A DNA stretch of 64,000 nucleotides, from the NCBI GenBank assembly GCA_008711295.1, contig VUYV01000613.1:124001-188000 (forward strand). The letters run 5' to 3'. Shown here piece by piece: positions 1-61,265 of this stretch; within the stretch, counting starts at the first letter, position 1, and each line of letters starts with the position of its first letter. The stretch comes from Anarhynchus alexandrinus (Eukaryota > Chordata > Aves > Charadriiformes > Charadriidae). A program made the position numbers and the translations under genes. The notes beneath the pieces are model-generated. The model did no database searches. It saw nothing but the letters and a program-made list of their open reading frames with translations, and had not been told where the DNA came from.

Positions 1-522
1 CTATTTCACTGCGAAGACAGCATTAAATACATTCTCAAAGGTATTACTGGGCAAAGATGCTTTTAAAAAAACAAAACCAATATGAATTTAGGGGGGAAGG
101 GGGCAGAACACAAAACCCAACACAGAAATTGAAATACTTTGAAAAATAATTAGGATGGTTAAAAAAAGCAACAACACACAAGCAAAAAACTGCAACAAAA
201 AATTGTTAGGCTATTTTGGGAGTGGAATGCCAATGATTATCCAAATACAATTCATTTAAGATCTCAGCATATTTTTTAAAATTTTTTAAATTGAGATAGA
301 ATAGTCCTTCATTATTAGCAGAAATGAAAATCCACCTCATTTCCCACATCGTTTCCTCTCCCAAGAAAATTACACACTGTGCTTGGTAAAATAAGAAGGC
401 TACTCAAGAATACACATTTAAGAGAGAAAGTGTGACAACCTTTAAATGCTGCATTATTATGACACATGTACTTTATAAAAGCCAGCATCATAAGCAAAAA
501 ATAAACCTGCACTTGCACTAAC
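1..522 (-). other. CHD7 intron 24 (partial)
   Basis: AT-rich intron sequence downstream of exon 24. No exon 25 motif, repeat or other gene is visible in it. Confidence 0.8.
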
Positions 523-48008
<47,486 letters not shown>

Positions 48009-51000
48009 CTGAGAGAGACAAATAGAAATTAAATTGTAGATTTGCAACTTTGATTTCTAAAACTTTGCTCTTTTGGAGCAAGAGGTTACAGAGGGAGAAA
48101 ATACTAAGCAGAAGATTAACCTAGTAGCATATCTGAATCATTGTACAATAAAACAGTAAAAACCAAAGCCTTCTGCAGTTAAAACAGTAGCAAAATGACC
48201 AGAAATTCTTGATATAGCAAGGGTAAAATTATTCTAAAGCTTTTATATAAAGTGAAAGTATAGAAAATCTTTACAGTCTGCAACATTTAGATGCAAAAGG
48301 AAAGCAATTGTTATTTCTGATATTTCAAAATAGTTGTTAGTAGAATGAGTAACTTGCTACAAATTATTCAGTTGCACTGCAATTTTGTCCTCGGGGAAAA
48401 AAAAACTGTGAAAGTTTGTTTCTAGACATGCAAAGAAAAATAAAGTATATTCACAGGCTGTATTTATAAAAAATTAATCAAGGCAATTTACATTCGTTCA
48501 GCTGTGACAGGAGGCATTTTGATCAGTATGTGAAGGATTAAGCCACTTTAAAAATGTAATATAATGTTACATTTTATGTCAAACATCCACAGCTCCCTAC
48601 TTGTAATTGAAACAAATTTGTTCCTGCTACAGATTGGACAGAGAACTACTTTTAAGTGTTTGTAAACTTGCAAAAACATCATATTCCAAAGTCTGTATTG
48701 CGTATCAGGTTTACACCAGACTTACAAAGTACATGAAAACCTATGTATAATTACACAAATATCAAGTGCCTGGACTAAACGTATTGGGTATATTTGCAAC
48801 TCTTTTCCTCCGAATGGCTCTGTTCTACACAAAGATCCATGAGTCTGCAATGAAAAAATGTCTAAGCTCTATGACGACTTTGCAGCCTATCAAAGCTCTA
48901 ACCTGTTTCTCCTCACTGCCTGCCTGTGGTTATAAATGCAGGACGACAGCGCTTTTCAGAAAGAAAAGTAGTAGCATGACACCGTACTGATGCCTTTCTT
49001 GCAGCTGCATATACAGTCAGACTATCTTCCCATCCTCTTTCTCTCTCTGTTTCTCCTTCTTTTCTTTTCTCTAAAAATTAAGTCAGGATGATTCTAGGTG
49101 GAAGATTTAGCCGTGGTCATGAAGTCTAGCCATTTGAGATGTTTGATCCATTGAACTGGGGATAAGATTTATAGCAAATCAGAAGTTTACTTCCAGGAGT
49201 TGCAGTGCCTGTGTAATTATCTAATGTTATTCACATTCCCTTTTCTCTGCTTTTTATTCAAACTGCACTTAGGAGCAGCAAGCATGCAAACAAATTACTA
49301 CAAACCCAGCCCCTGAGCATAAGAACTGATGGGCATATACACATGCACGCTTTAGCTACCCGAATCTAAAAAAACAATGCATTTAAGATTTAGGAAATAA
49401 AAATCTTCATAGCACTACATGAGAAAGTGAATGTACGTATATTTTTCCAAATATATTAATACAGTTTTCTGAATGTAAACAAACAGAACCAGTGCAGTTT
49501 TAACTATTTTCAGCATTTCTTCACCATAGCAAAAAAACACTGTGCCCTGAATACACTCACACACTCAGAAGCTATCCAAGCAGCAGAAGGAGCAAGGCTG
49601 CCAAGAAGTGAAGACAGCTCTTTATTGCTGTTTGGGAGAGGTTTGAATGGTACAAGCCAGACACTACATTTCTTCATGGAAGAGACTCCAGGACAAGAGG
49701 GAAGGCCTGAGTGCCAGACCAAAGATCTGGGTCTACCGGGCCTAATCAAGAATTTCCAGGATGACTTCTGCAATTTTCTGTCCTCCACCTGTTTATTGAG
49801 ATACTTTGTAGTGCAAAAGAGTCTTAGTTGCAGTGGAAACTCAGTGCTAATGCAAACCTGATGCACCTATTCCATTAGCACCACATCAATCAGCCCCACC
49901 TCAAGGCAATCTCATGTTAGGCATCATGGAGCACGAACCAACACCTTTTCTAGAACTCTCTAGTCACCACAACACTTACATATCTTCATGCTCGGATCCT
50001 CACAAAGACTGGTTATTGGTATAGAAAATGCTGATCCCAGGAAGTCAGTGGTGCCAATGAGTATTGCAGTCCAATTACGCATTACATGAGACAGAGGTAT
50101 TTTAAAATCTTGTAATTGGTTTTGAATTTGGTTGAGTGAATTGAACGTCTCCTCATATTTGCTCTGTGACACAGAACAAAACTGTCTTCTCTGTACCTCA
50201 GACCATTACTTGTACTTGTACTGTCTAATACTTATTTTTAGGTAGGAAAACACAGGAATATTACACAGATCACCTGTAAGTACTTCTTATCCATAGGTTT
50301 TTAGAGCAGTACTTTTAACCTACGTTTTCCCATGGTAGTCAATATATTTCTATATTATCTACCATTTCATATCTCATGCATCCTATGTTTTTCAGAGACC
50401 ACAAGTGCAAGTTTCATAAATGTCTTCACTGAGCTGTCCACCACAATACTCAGTCCTCTTTTTAAATACTGTTCACTTGGTGTGTCTAAACATAAGAAAC
50501 CTAAGTTTTTCTTTCCATTATTTGGAAAATTTGTATTGAGCAAGTACCTTGTGTTTGGCACTACAGTATTTGTTTGCCACATTAAGAGAGACTTTTACAA
50601 CTGTCTAAAAGCTTATGTATAAGGCACAACTTTCTAGAACAAACAGGAATTGGTAGTTTAATTTATTTTTCTTCCTCTTAAGCGTGTGAAAGAGCCAAGC
50701 CAACAAATTCTGAAACCCCCAAGAAATCCAGTAACGCCATGTAAATATAAGTCTATAAAATTTTCAAGGTTGCACCTTTATTAGTGATATGACTGTGTCA
50801 ATGAAACCAATATGGGGTTTTATACATGCTCGAGTATTCCCATTACCTTTTTAATCCAATTCAAAAAATTAATCCTTGTCCTTTCTAAGACTCATGGGTT
50901 CTTTTTTTGGTTTGTTTGCTTTAGAAGTCTGAACAACAACTTTCAGCACAGTCATAGGCAAATCTGAACATAAGGCACACAGCTTTCCAAGTCTCCACCA

Positions 51001-51893
51001 CAGCAATGTCAGCCCTTCATGATTTGACATTTGTAGGTTTAATGTAAGGTCTGTCCAGAAGGTAAAGCACTGAGAAAGGCAGTGATTGTTTCCACAGTGT
51101 AGTACTCAGAAACTCACTCTGGAAGATGGCATCCTATGAAAATTCAGAATCTTATTACCTCAAAAAGCTTATCCACAAGAGTCATTCTCATACTCTAGAA
51201 CAACTTAGACTGTACATTAGGCTTAAACGTTATGCATGAAACAAATATTAAAAAACTCCACAACCTTACTGCCTTTTATTTACAGTATCGTTACATGCAT
51301 TACCTAGCACACAAATTAAAATACTGTGGGTTTGCTGCATATCATTCACAATCCCCAAAACATGAAGTTACAAAAAGCCAACTCTGCCCTAATTAGGCTT
51401 TGGTTATATTTCCTATTACTTGAAAATATAATAATTTTGCTACTTGCCATTCCCTTTGCAGTTTGGCATGTTTTGTAATTCACTTATACATGATCTTTTA
51501 AATTGTAGCACTCTTTCAAAGAAATGGGTGCGATTAAGTTTGTTTTTCTAGGAAGTCTGTGCCTACACTTCTGCAATATGCTAAAACGGTTTATCCCTAA
51601 CTGACAACCCCACATTGCTCCCTAGTGTGAAGCTGTGTAGGAGCAGCACAAATCTAGTGAGAAAAGGAGATCGGAAACAGCTTGAAAGATGCATTTTCTT
51701 ACCCCAAACCAGTTGTCTGCTCTTTCTTAAGAAGGGAGAAAAGAAAGAAGAACAGGCTTTCACCAGTAAATATTAGTTTAAGCCTACCACTAGGAATTAT
51801 TTCAAATAGTTCTACTTCTTTAAATCTACAAAGGATTAACTCTAGTTACAGGGTCACAATTTCTAATGAAAGAACCCAATTTTTCATTTACAA

Positions 51894-51950
51894 CATTAAA
51901 AAAATGTGTATATCACAAGTTTTTACTTGAAAAAAATTATCTGCACACTT
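51894..51950 (+). repeat. Left flank of imperfect direct repeat around the CR1 fragment
   Basis: CATTAAAAAAATGTGTATAT, then CACAAGTTTTTACTTG and CTGCACACTT. A similar series occurs right of the CR1 fragment at 52032-52097. Confidence 0.7.
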
Positions 51951-51952
51951 CG

Positions 51953-52031
51953 AATCATATAATAGTTTGGGTTGGAAAGGACCTTTAAAAGTCATCTACT
52001 CAACCCCACCCTGCAATGAGCAGCTTGCCAC
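51953..52031 (-). mobile_element. Small CR1 3' fragment
   Basis: About 80 bp starting ATCATATAATAGTTTGGGTT then GGAAAGGACCTTTAAAAGTC, the reverse complement of a CR1 3' end, with very short 5' extent. It sits between two similar AT-rich sequences of about 55-60 bp. Confidence 0.8.
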
Positions 52032-52097
52032 TTATTAAAAAAAAAATGTGTATTACAAGTTTTTACCAAAAGATTGAGAAATTTAGCTGCATACTTC
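52032..52097 (+). repeat. Right flank of imperfect direct repeat around the CR1 fragment
   Basis: TTAAAAAAAAAATGTGTATT, then ACAAGTTTTTACC and GCTGCATACTTC, matching the left flank at 51894-51950 with substitutions and small indels. Confidence 0.7.
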
Positions 52098-55000
52098 AGA
52101 GAAATCACTTCTCCTGCTGCTTTTAGTAATAACAAAGCCATAATTTAGTATGTTGGTACAGAATTTAATCTTCCACAGGAAGGAAACCAGTGAAGATTAA
52201 ACACAAATAGGTATTAAATAGGTATTAATCCTATTTGATATTGCAGCAGAATTATTTTTGGTATTATTTGAAATAAGGTGAAAAAGGTGCTCAAGAATAT
52301 TGGTGTGTTTACTAGACCCACATCTCTTTAAATCTTTTAGAGAAAAGCTGTTTTTGTAAACATTTAACAAAGAACAGATGGCCTGTTTTAATCATGCGAA
52401 AAAACCTGGAGCTCACATTAATACTCCTACCACTGACTACTGGGGGTAGTCACCTCCCTAACCAGCAGCATGGTACAGTCTTCAGTAATACCATTTAATT
52501 TTACAATGGACAATTTCTCTTTAATTCCCACTGCCTGACAGTTAATCAATGCTATTAACATGCAATATCACAATGCAGGACACTCCTAAAGATCGCAGCT
52601 TATTAGAGCAAAATAGAAATTCTTCAGGAACTCTGAGGAGTTAAAATCATTTGCAGCTCAACAGGTTACCTAGGACGGTAATGTGCTTTTGCATTATCAG
52701 TAAAAGCCAACAATATCCAAGCAAATAATAAATGAAAACGCTATTTACGGAATTGTTTCTGGAGTGCAAAAATCTCGCTTTTCTGGAATTCGAACTTATT
52801 TTTAAACTTCCAAACGTGTATCACCAAGATTTGAAAAATTAAAAACAAAGCTGCCTGCATTTCACAGCTGCTTACACATTTAGAGCTAAGCTCATTCTTC
52901 GCAGCCCAAAGCACAGATAGATGTCTCAAACCAGGCCTGTTACATAAAGTAGCAAGATGGACAGGACGCAGGATTAATCCAGTGAGGGTTAGTGGCAGGG
53001 AGGGAGGTTAAGGAGGAGAATCTTTCTGTTGCTTGAACAAGGATTGAACCACAATCAACTGTACTTAAGCACTGAAAGTAGCTGAGTGTCACTTCCCTAG
53101 CAGAGCAGCAACTTGAGCCAATATTGAGCTTTAAGAAGTATGAAGCAAGAGCAGCAAACTATGCGCCATGACTCAGCTAACTTTGTGAAATTTAAACAGC
53201 AGCACCAACCAAAAAAAAAGCTGCTTTTTACCAGGTCTAGTTTCATTTCCCTCACGGGTATTTCCAGACGCCCCAGTCTTTTCCATATTTTGAAAAAAAA
53301 ATCTACTGTAACTGCACTTTATTTAAATTTTCTCAAACTTTGGTTTATTAACTAAGTTGCGTAACAGTAGAGCAAGTGCCCAGTCAGTTCCCACTGGCTC
53401 CAAAATAAAGACCTCTCCAATATGATATCTATAGAATAATTTCACATTAAATCATTACTGAATATTTGCATTTGCAGCAATTGCAGTCCTGTTAAATTAT
53501 CACCTTCACTTTGGAAAAGTTAAAACAGCAACCTGCGTCCAAAGAAAGTTCTTTTAAAACAGAAGACGTACTACAGCATCGCTTCTGGAAGCAGCTCTAC
53601 CTAGTGCCACAGAGATCACTCCTTTTGAATTTGTATCCTTCCCGATAGCACAGTACCCAAGGTGTTAAAAGCCATCATGTGTAGAAATTGCTCCACAATT
53701 CTTCCTTTCAAAGGCTAATGAAAGGATTCATCATCCCTCTGGATTATTTTGAACAAACTACTAGACTATCCTCCAAACAAATCATTTGGAAAGTTTCCAC
53801 ATCATGTCTCTATACATTGCTTTGTCCCTGCAATTCTCAACTTGTCTCATCAAAACTTTCAGTATTAGGCCTGCATTGGTTCTCCCTCCATCTGAAGCAC
53901 GCTTTGGCTTTTCTAGACCAACGTAAATACTTTTCAGACGTTGTCTGTGTGCAAAGCTCACATATGAGTAAGAACTCCAGAGCAGAAAGGAATCAACACC
54001 ACCTCCCAAATCGCAACCAAATATCAGCACCTACATTCAACAACAGTACAGCTGTACAGTATTTTTTCCTGTAGTAGCTAAAGTAGCTAAAGATACATTC
54101 CCAAGACTATGCTTACACTCATAATTCTTTTCAAAATATGTTTTACCAATCAGTTTCTCCTCCTTTATTGTGAATGATGATCCTTTCCCTTTTCTGTGAA
54201 ACTGCTGCCTTGAATTTAAGATGTTTATGTCTTCTCTACTTTACTGTATGAAAATACTTAGTATAGACTTAAAATATTTTGGCCAATAGGATGCTGTTTA
54301 GAAACAACTGGTATCTTGGTACTTCAGAAACCCCTCTAACAAAAATTGTAGTTCCAAAGTGACAACTTACATTTAGAAACCAACAAATGTTGTCAGTGAC
54401 CTCTGCAATAAAGGGAAAGGTATCACACCAGATGAGAATGAAAGAAGTTTATTTTGCAAACAGACTCCACATTAATCTTGTCGTTTACTAAATTTCTTGC
54501 TATACTTCTACAAAACACAGGTGAAAGTGTATGGAAAACAAAAGTTCTATTAATAACTTCTTAGCAAGGCATAACTTGACAATTAAAAATCACGTTGAAT
54601 GAAAAATCACGTTTCAATGAAGTGCTGCTGCAATACCATTTTATTTCTTAAGAAACAGAATACAGAATAGAATGGATATTCTAAGACTATCCTAAGCCTT
54701 CCTGCTCTGCTACTACTAATGGAGACCACCTTTAAAAAATAGGCGCAACTATTAAAAAGTTAAAACTTGCTGAGTTTTCAGAAAACCTCTGAATCAAGAC
54801 AACTAGAATTTTGATGCCAGCAGCATCCTAACAGTGGAGTGGAAGTGATTAAAACCAATCTTAATGCCCTCAGCCAACACTGCAAAAGTACACTCATTGC
54901 TGGTTTGGTGGAGCTGAAAATATCACCCAATTACTGCATGTGGAAAAATAAAAACATGCTATACAAAATACAGAGTTCCTTAATTGAGTCTCAGCACAGC

Positions 55001-57435
55001 TACAGCTTTAGAATTATTTATTTTCTGATCATGTACTCTGTGTAGTAACACAGACTACAAAATATGAATGATACTAATGTGGCCATCCCAAAAGCAAACA
55101 TCCCATTATATTTTACAGTAATCGTTTGTAGCAACACTGTTTTGTGCTCACATAAAGTGAGAGATATTACTAAGCCTATGGAGTATCAGCCAGTGCAAGG
55201 AGCACTGATGGTTTGTTCACAGCTCAAAAACAACTACCTTGCGCCGTAAGAGAGCTCCAGGTTGCTCTCCATCGATCAGTCAACAGTGTTGATCAGACAA
55301 TCTCAGACAACTGTCACCCCTGATAATGAAGCATGTATGCTCCAAATTAGCTTTCCACCTAAGAAACTGCAATAGCTACCACAGGGATTGTATATAACTG
55401 CTGATGTGATGGTCCACAAGACAAATGTTTTATTAATACTTTTGTTGCTACAGATTGCTTTGTAATACACTGCTGTCTAAGCCAGTATATAAGATTATTC
55501 CTAATGTCAACAGGGCAGGTCCTAAATATTACACAACAGTAACTCCAACAATAACTCTCCACTCTCCATCATCACTACGCAGATCGGTCAAGGACTCACA
55601 ATTTTGGCAAGTTGTTACTAGCTCTAGCTGTAGAGACACATAGAAAGGGCAGGACAATTAGGTACTGAATTCAACTGGCAAAAGCTGTATTGCTCATGCT
55701 GACAGATCATCTACCTCAAGCCTGCCTTCCCAGCACAGCCACGGTTGAAGGAAACCTCACTTCTGTGTACGCTCCATTATCAAGCAGTAGACATGCCAGA
55801 AACACGCCAATGTGAGTTTTACCACCGAAGTTTTTCAGAGTTTAGGCTATGCAGTCCATATCACAGATGGGAAAAAGACAGGCAGACCTGCAAGAGTCCC
55901 ACTATTAAGTGGCCCACAAGCATCTTTTTCTTAACACCTCAGTTCTGCCAAGGAGGACCTGTATTTAAAAATGCGGATATTCTCTTTGTGAAGTTGCATC
56001 TGTGAAGTTACACCCAAGCACAGCTACCAAGATACCTAGTGTTTGCTACAGAATCCCTTGGACTAGAGAACATCCGGGAGGTCTACCTCCAGTCTTTTTC
56101 AATCCCTTTAAAATAAGGTGGTGCACTGCACGTCTCCAGGAAAGATAGAGAAGTCGTGCAGTAAAGTAAGAACACATCAAGATGAAACAGGTTCCAGAGG
56201 ACCTAGTAAATACTTCAACTTCTCCAGGAAAGGGGGTATAGGGGAGGAAACACCTTCAACCAAAGCAGTAATGCTGAAAGTGCTTTTATTAAATACATAA
56301 GCCTTATAAAAAGTAACCTTACCTATTTTAGCATATACACAGGCTGCGTTGTTGCTCATGGGCTTGCCTCCACGTTCCCTGCAGCCCTTCAGCTACACTG
56401 TGAAAGCAAAGCAGTTCCCCCGAAATAGTAAAATGTGAACATCCTTCCTCTCTGCGGCACATTTTAGAGCCACAATTTGAAATCCAAGGTCCTGAGGGAA
56501 GAAAGGAAGTGTACTGCCCTGCACTCGCAGCCTCCTCTCTCCGCCAGCAGAATTCCCTCCACTCAGTTACTGAACCTCAAATACATCGAGATCCATCCTC
56601 TCTGAAGGGTAACCCGTTCCTACACCACACTGCATTGCCATCACCACAGCCTATGACTCTCCAGTATCAACCATGATTTCCACTTAACACCCTGTCCCCT
56701 ACACAGAAAAAGAAAACCCAACAAAACAGTCCTGACTGACTTGGTGTATTAAGCGCTGACAGCCTGTAAGGCAGTAAGTGATAAATGTCCCCTAAATTAT
56801 TTTTTTTTCTACAGAAGACTTAAAGTCACTCAGAGAACCATTTTAAGAGGAACCTTCATTAGCTCATATCTGCCTTCTATCAATAGGTTTCTCTACTGTT
56901 ATCAAATCTAAACCACAGTAACACAGAGCAAACAGCATCAGGCTTATGATTAAGGAGAAAATCAAAGACCAGCATACTTGGTGCAAACGCTGCTTCTGAC
57001 CACAGACAATCAGAAAAGTTCTGCCTGTGCTTTCACTGCTGCAAGCAGCAGTAACAGCAAAAGCATTACACACCACAACAGCAAAAGCGTTTCTATTCTG
57101 GTACTTTTTTTCCCCCACCCCCTCTAACCCCAAAAAGAGTTAACAGGAAAACTTATTTAACAGGCTATATATGTAAATATATAAGGTGTGAGGTAATACG
57201 TAAACATGTAAGATACATATATGTCTTAACAGATACATACTATTAAAAGCACAAAAATATAAGTTAATACGTAAATTCAGAAGTAATACTTTTTTTGATT
57301 TGCAAAATCGCTAATTAAGTATGCTTTATCTGATCTCAGAGAGAGTACACTTTTATCTTCTACTTTACATCAAATAAAGTACACTTTAAGCTAAGGAAGG
57401 GAAAACAACAATAGAAAGAAAAGCAGCATGGTTTT

Positions 57436-57457
57436 TTTTGTTTTGTTTTGTTTTTTA
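57436..57457. repeat. (TTTTG)n simple repeat
   Basis: T run interrupted by G at five-base spacing. A similar one occurs near 57780-57805. Confidence 0.75.
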
Positions 57458-57965
57458 CCAGATGAAGCCAAAGGCTATCAGGCCCAGAAATTTTTATTTC
57501 TTCTGCCTGCCCTGCAGCGCCTAAGGATCAAGTAAATACAAGCTTCAGAAATACCACCTGTTTGATGGACATCCTGTGAGCCCTAGCCCATTGCTTGCAA
57601 GGGCAGTATAAAATGCTTTACAGCTTTAACAATGACTGAAAAGGACCAAACTGCAATAAAGACTGCAAGGAAGTACACCAGGAGCAGAGATGAGCACAGA
57701 CAGAAGCAGCATGGATAGAAGCGTGCATTGCCCCAGTCTATGGACCTGGCACCACTGCGTGCATATGTTGGGGTTTTCTTTTTGTTTTGTTTTGTTTTTT
57801 TTTTAAAGGATGCCTGTGCCAGAAAGTCCTCAAACTCAGATTATACACTTCACGTCCATGACTATGTGCCACACTTGTGTACATGCAACATCACATCCTT
57901 TCTTCTGCACTTGGATATCTTCCAGTTGCTCCCTACCAGCCTTGGGAAGCCTTAGAAAGACACTA

Positions 57966-57970
57966 GTCAT
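57966..57970 (+). repeat. LTR target-site duplication, left (GTCAT)
   Basis: The same five bases follow the LTR at 58712-58716, marking the integration site. Confidence 0.8.
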
Positions 57971-58711
57971 TGTCCTGGTTTGAGGTAAAACAGAACCAAT
58001 TTTGTTCAGTAACTTCGCTTCTTAGCTGGGCCTCTTCTAACTACTGAAATTAACAGCATATTGTGCAGACAATGTTCACTTTCTCAGAGTGATAAGACCA
58101 ATGTTTATAACTGCTGCCCAGGCATGGTATGCAGAGAGGCTCCTGCTTATACTTGTTGCTATAACCCCCAAGGCCAACCAACTTTGTTGTTTGCCCCGTT
58201 GGAAGGGCGGAAGCGAAAAACATAGTGGGGTCCCACCTGCAGGGAGGAGCGGACAGGACAGGTGACCCAAAACTGACCAACAGGGTATTCCATCCCATCT
58301 GCCTCATGCTCAGTATAAAAGCTGAGGGATCAAAGGGTCAGCCCTCTTGTCTCTTCCTACAATGGCTGATGTCTGAGGAGGACTCTGTTCGTCTGCCTGT
58401 GATCCCGATCCTGAATCCAGATCCGGAATCCAGTTCCCCTCCGTCACCGAGTCCAGCCTGGGACTGGCCCAGTGCCAGCCGGTGTCGTGATTGTCATCTC
58501 GGGAGCTTGATACGGTTTTGTATACATTTTTCATTATTTCTTTTTATTTTATTATTAATATTTCATTAAAGTAGTTTAGTTCCTTCTAAACTCATAAGTC
58601 TCTTTTTTCCTCCTCTGCCTCTCTCTCTGAAGAGGGGTAGAGGGGAGCATCTGTTGGTCCTATCTGGGGTCCCCTAGGTCCCCAGTAGCCAATTTGGCCT
58701 AAACCACGACA
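57971..58711 (+). mobile_element. Solo LTR of an ERVL-type endogenous retrovirus
   Basis: A 741-bp element bounded by the imperfect inverted ends TGTCCTGGTTT and AAACCACGACA. It is flanked on both sides by the 5-bp target duplication GTCAT (57966-57970 and 58712-58716). Five-base duplications are usual for ERVL-type elements. Internal landmarks on the plus strand are a TATAAAA at 58314-58320 and an ATTAAA polyadenylation-like signal at 58565-58570, as expected for U3-R-U5. No internal viral genes are present, so this is a solo LTR left by recombination. It lies antisense to CHD7 in intron 2. Confidence 0.88.
58314..58320 (+). promoter_or_regulatory. TATA box of the LTR
   Basis: TATAAAA in the context CAGTATAAAAGCTGAGG, in the middle of the LTR, where the U3 promoter is expected. 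Activity is not shown. Confidence 0.6.
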
Positions 58712-58716
58712 GTCAT
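58712..58716 (+). repeat. LTR target-site duplication, right (GTCAT)
   Basis: Identical to 57966-57970, directly after the terminal CA of the LTR. Confidence 0.8.
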
Positions 58717-61204
58717 AGCCAGTTCTTTTGGCCTTCTCGTGGTAAGCACACTCTGCTTTGCTGTTCACACCTGTCCCAGGGCAGCCTCTCACCCATCTTT
58801 CTGAGGTCACTCCAATGCAAGGGTCTGCAGTGGGTCAAGCCCACCTCCGGGGAAAGCCAGCTCAGGAGGCAGGCTGGGGACCTCAGCTGCCCACCAGGCC
58901 CTCTCTCATAGAAATGAGAGAAGGCAGCAACTGACAGGCTTTACTTCATTTATTCATAAAAAATATAAAATATAGCAACTACCAGAAAAGAGGTTTCAAA
59001 TGTATTTTTAGACAATTACAGTTTGTTAGCATACAGTGTTTGTTCCAATACATGTCAGACTTTAAATAAGATGTAACTTCTCTATCACTTTCCTAACCCG
59101 TTCCTCATACACTGAGGAAAACAGAAACCCAGCACTTTTGTTTTCAAAATTCTTACCCACCAGATTCTAGACTTGCTAAACACACATCTTTAAGAAGCCT
59201 GCAAATATCAAGAATGTATCAGTCAACAGTTTAATGACAAATATGCATCAGATTATGAGGCTGTTGAAAAGAGGATGCAATTCACAGACAGCCTTTACCA
59301 AGAACTTTATCACTTCTATCTGCAAGCCCTCATGAAAAAAGAGCAAGTTTTCCCCAAAAGGTATAAATATATATCATGTTCTAGTAGCTCAAGAAAAGGG
59401 CAATGGCCTTAGATGTTTAAGATTTCTACAGATGCAACAAAGGACTTCAACCCCTGAGTTTTTACTCCTGTACCTAGAAAGGAGGTCCCACCAAAGTCCC
59501 GTGATACTTCCACAATACCTTCGGTAAGTATTTTAATTAAATAATAAAACATTCTGAATTCTTCCACAGTTTGTAGCAAGACTTTTTCAATTTCACCAGG
59601 GTATCTTGCAGGTAGAGTGTACTAGCATAAGAAAAATGAGCTTAAAGCATTAGAAGAAACACTACCAGCACAGATACTACACTTTGGTTTCGGTTTGGAG
59701 CTGAAAAACTTTCAGTTCATCAATATTTTTATTTATATGACTTGCAACAGACCCCACTAGACAAATAATACAATAGTCTTTTTCTTACCTTGCCATCTCC
59801 CCCCTCTGCAAGGTGAAGTTGCACTGTAGCCACAATCAAAGACAAAATCTTTTTGATTTGTTACTTGAGCTAGTGCCTTTGTTTTAAGCTACAACTTGTA
59901 CTCAGGACTTTTCTACTACAGATTTTTAAAAAAGTGCAGAATTCTTCAATCCCATGGACTTCTAACACTGTAAGGTGTAAGGCACCACCCAAGGCAATGA
60001 AAGTTAAACCTAGTGTAAACCAACTTTTTTATTATTTCTATGACTTTTAAAGTTCGCTGACTTACTCTGATGAAAAGGGTCTCACTTCAGAACTTCCCAA
60101 AAAAAGCCATATTTGGTAAATGTTTTCCAATGTCATAAGATGATGTCCACAGTAGCTCAATCATCCTGTCTCTACTGTTTATGCCTACTCCAAATATAAA
60201 AGTGGTTTAGTTGTTGCTGTTTTAATCTCACAGTCCAGGTGAGCATGTTTAGTATTAGGAGATTCACAATTTAAAATGATTTAAAAGTTAACATTTTGTT
60301 TTGACATTCTAAATGCCATTTCCTTAGTTACAAAGAAGTTTCACATCAGAAGAGAAAAATAAACTCCAAAACCCCACTACCACTTTTATTTATATTAGCT
60401 GTCCCTAGTAAGTTGGAATGACTTTTCTAACCCTTTTAATCCAATGTTAAACTGTTCTTGTCCAGCAGAAATTCAAAAGCTTTCTCCAGACATTGACCAA
60501 ATGAGTCACCCTGCAAGTGTTGCTGTCACACGCACTGTTGTCTTGGGAAAAGAGTAAAGTTCACTGTAACCTTGAGAAAAACTATTATAAATTATAAACA
60601 TATTTGTCTTTTTTAAATGGCAGTCTAAATTATTATTTCAAATACTTGAAAACAAATAATAAATGTTGTTAGTGTCACTTATGAAACAAATTCTATTTCC
60701 TAGTACTTAACTTTTTGCGTTAATATCTCTAACATATAGGCTGACTCCTCCCTAGTTACCTCCAGAATTGCTGCCTCATTCAGCATACAGGATGAACAAG
60801 ACTCCTAGATTAAATCCGATCTGAATGACTAAGATATCATCCTGAAGAGAATACTCATGTTATCTTGAAACCTTAAGTACAGAAAATGGAAGGACTGCAA
60901 GGAGATGGTCTGCGATGAAAGCAGTGAACGTCAGGCAGGGTAATTTACTGTCCTTTTTTTTACCAGCCTCAACTCACTGTGATACTTTTCTACTTTTTTC
61001 TAAAAGGTGCTTTTTGTTTTATTTTAAATTACATACTCATTTCCTTCTAACATGGATCTCCAGCAAAGGACTTGCCATGGACCCTCTTCTTGAGAACCAT
61101 GACTGCATAAGAGTACCTACTTGGATAACTACTGGCTTCAGCATTAGGGCAACACAGCCCAGTGTAATGCACACTAAGAAGCCCTAAATCCCATGTCTAT
61201 CATT

Positions 61205-61265
61205 CTGGCCTCAGGCAACTCCCTGTCCCTCTGTCTTGGTTTCCTTGCATGTACAATTGAGACTA
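61205..61265 (-). repeat. Possible MIR-family fragment
   Basis: CCTCAGGCAACTCCCTGTCC followed by CTCTGTCTTGGTTTCCTTGC and ATGTACAATTGAGAC resembles the reverse complement of the MIR core (words like CTCTGTGCCTCAGTTTCCTC then ATCTGTAAAATG). Decayed and short. Confidence 0.45.

Noticed and set aside
49510..49866. 118-codon minus-strand frame in intron 2
   Set aside because: No family resemblance, and an overlapping frame of 78 codons on the other strand is just as open. Treated as chance.
53688..54074. 128-codon plus-strand frame in intron 2
   Set aside because: No motif, signal or repeat identity. The length is within what 64 kb of six-frame reading can give by chance.
58225..58569. 114-codon frame inside the LTR
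   Set aside because: It lies within the regulatory U3-R part of the LTR, where no gene is expected, and shows no known protein motif.
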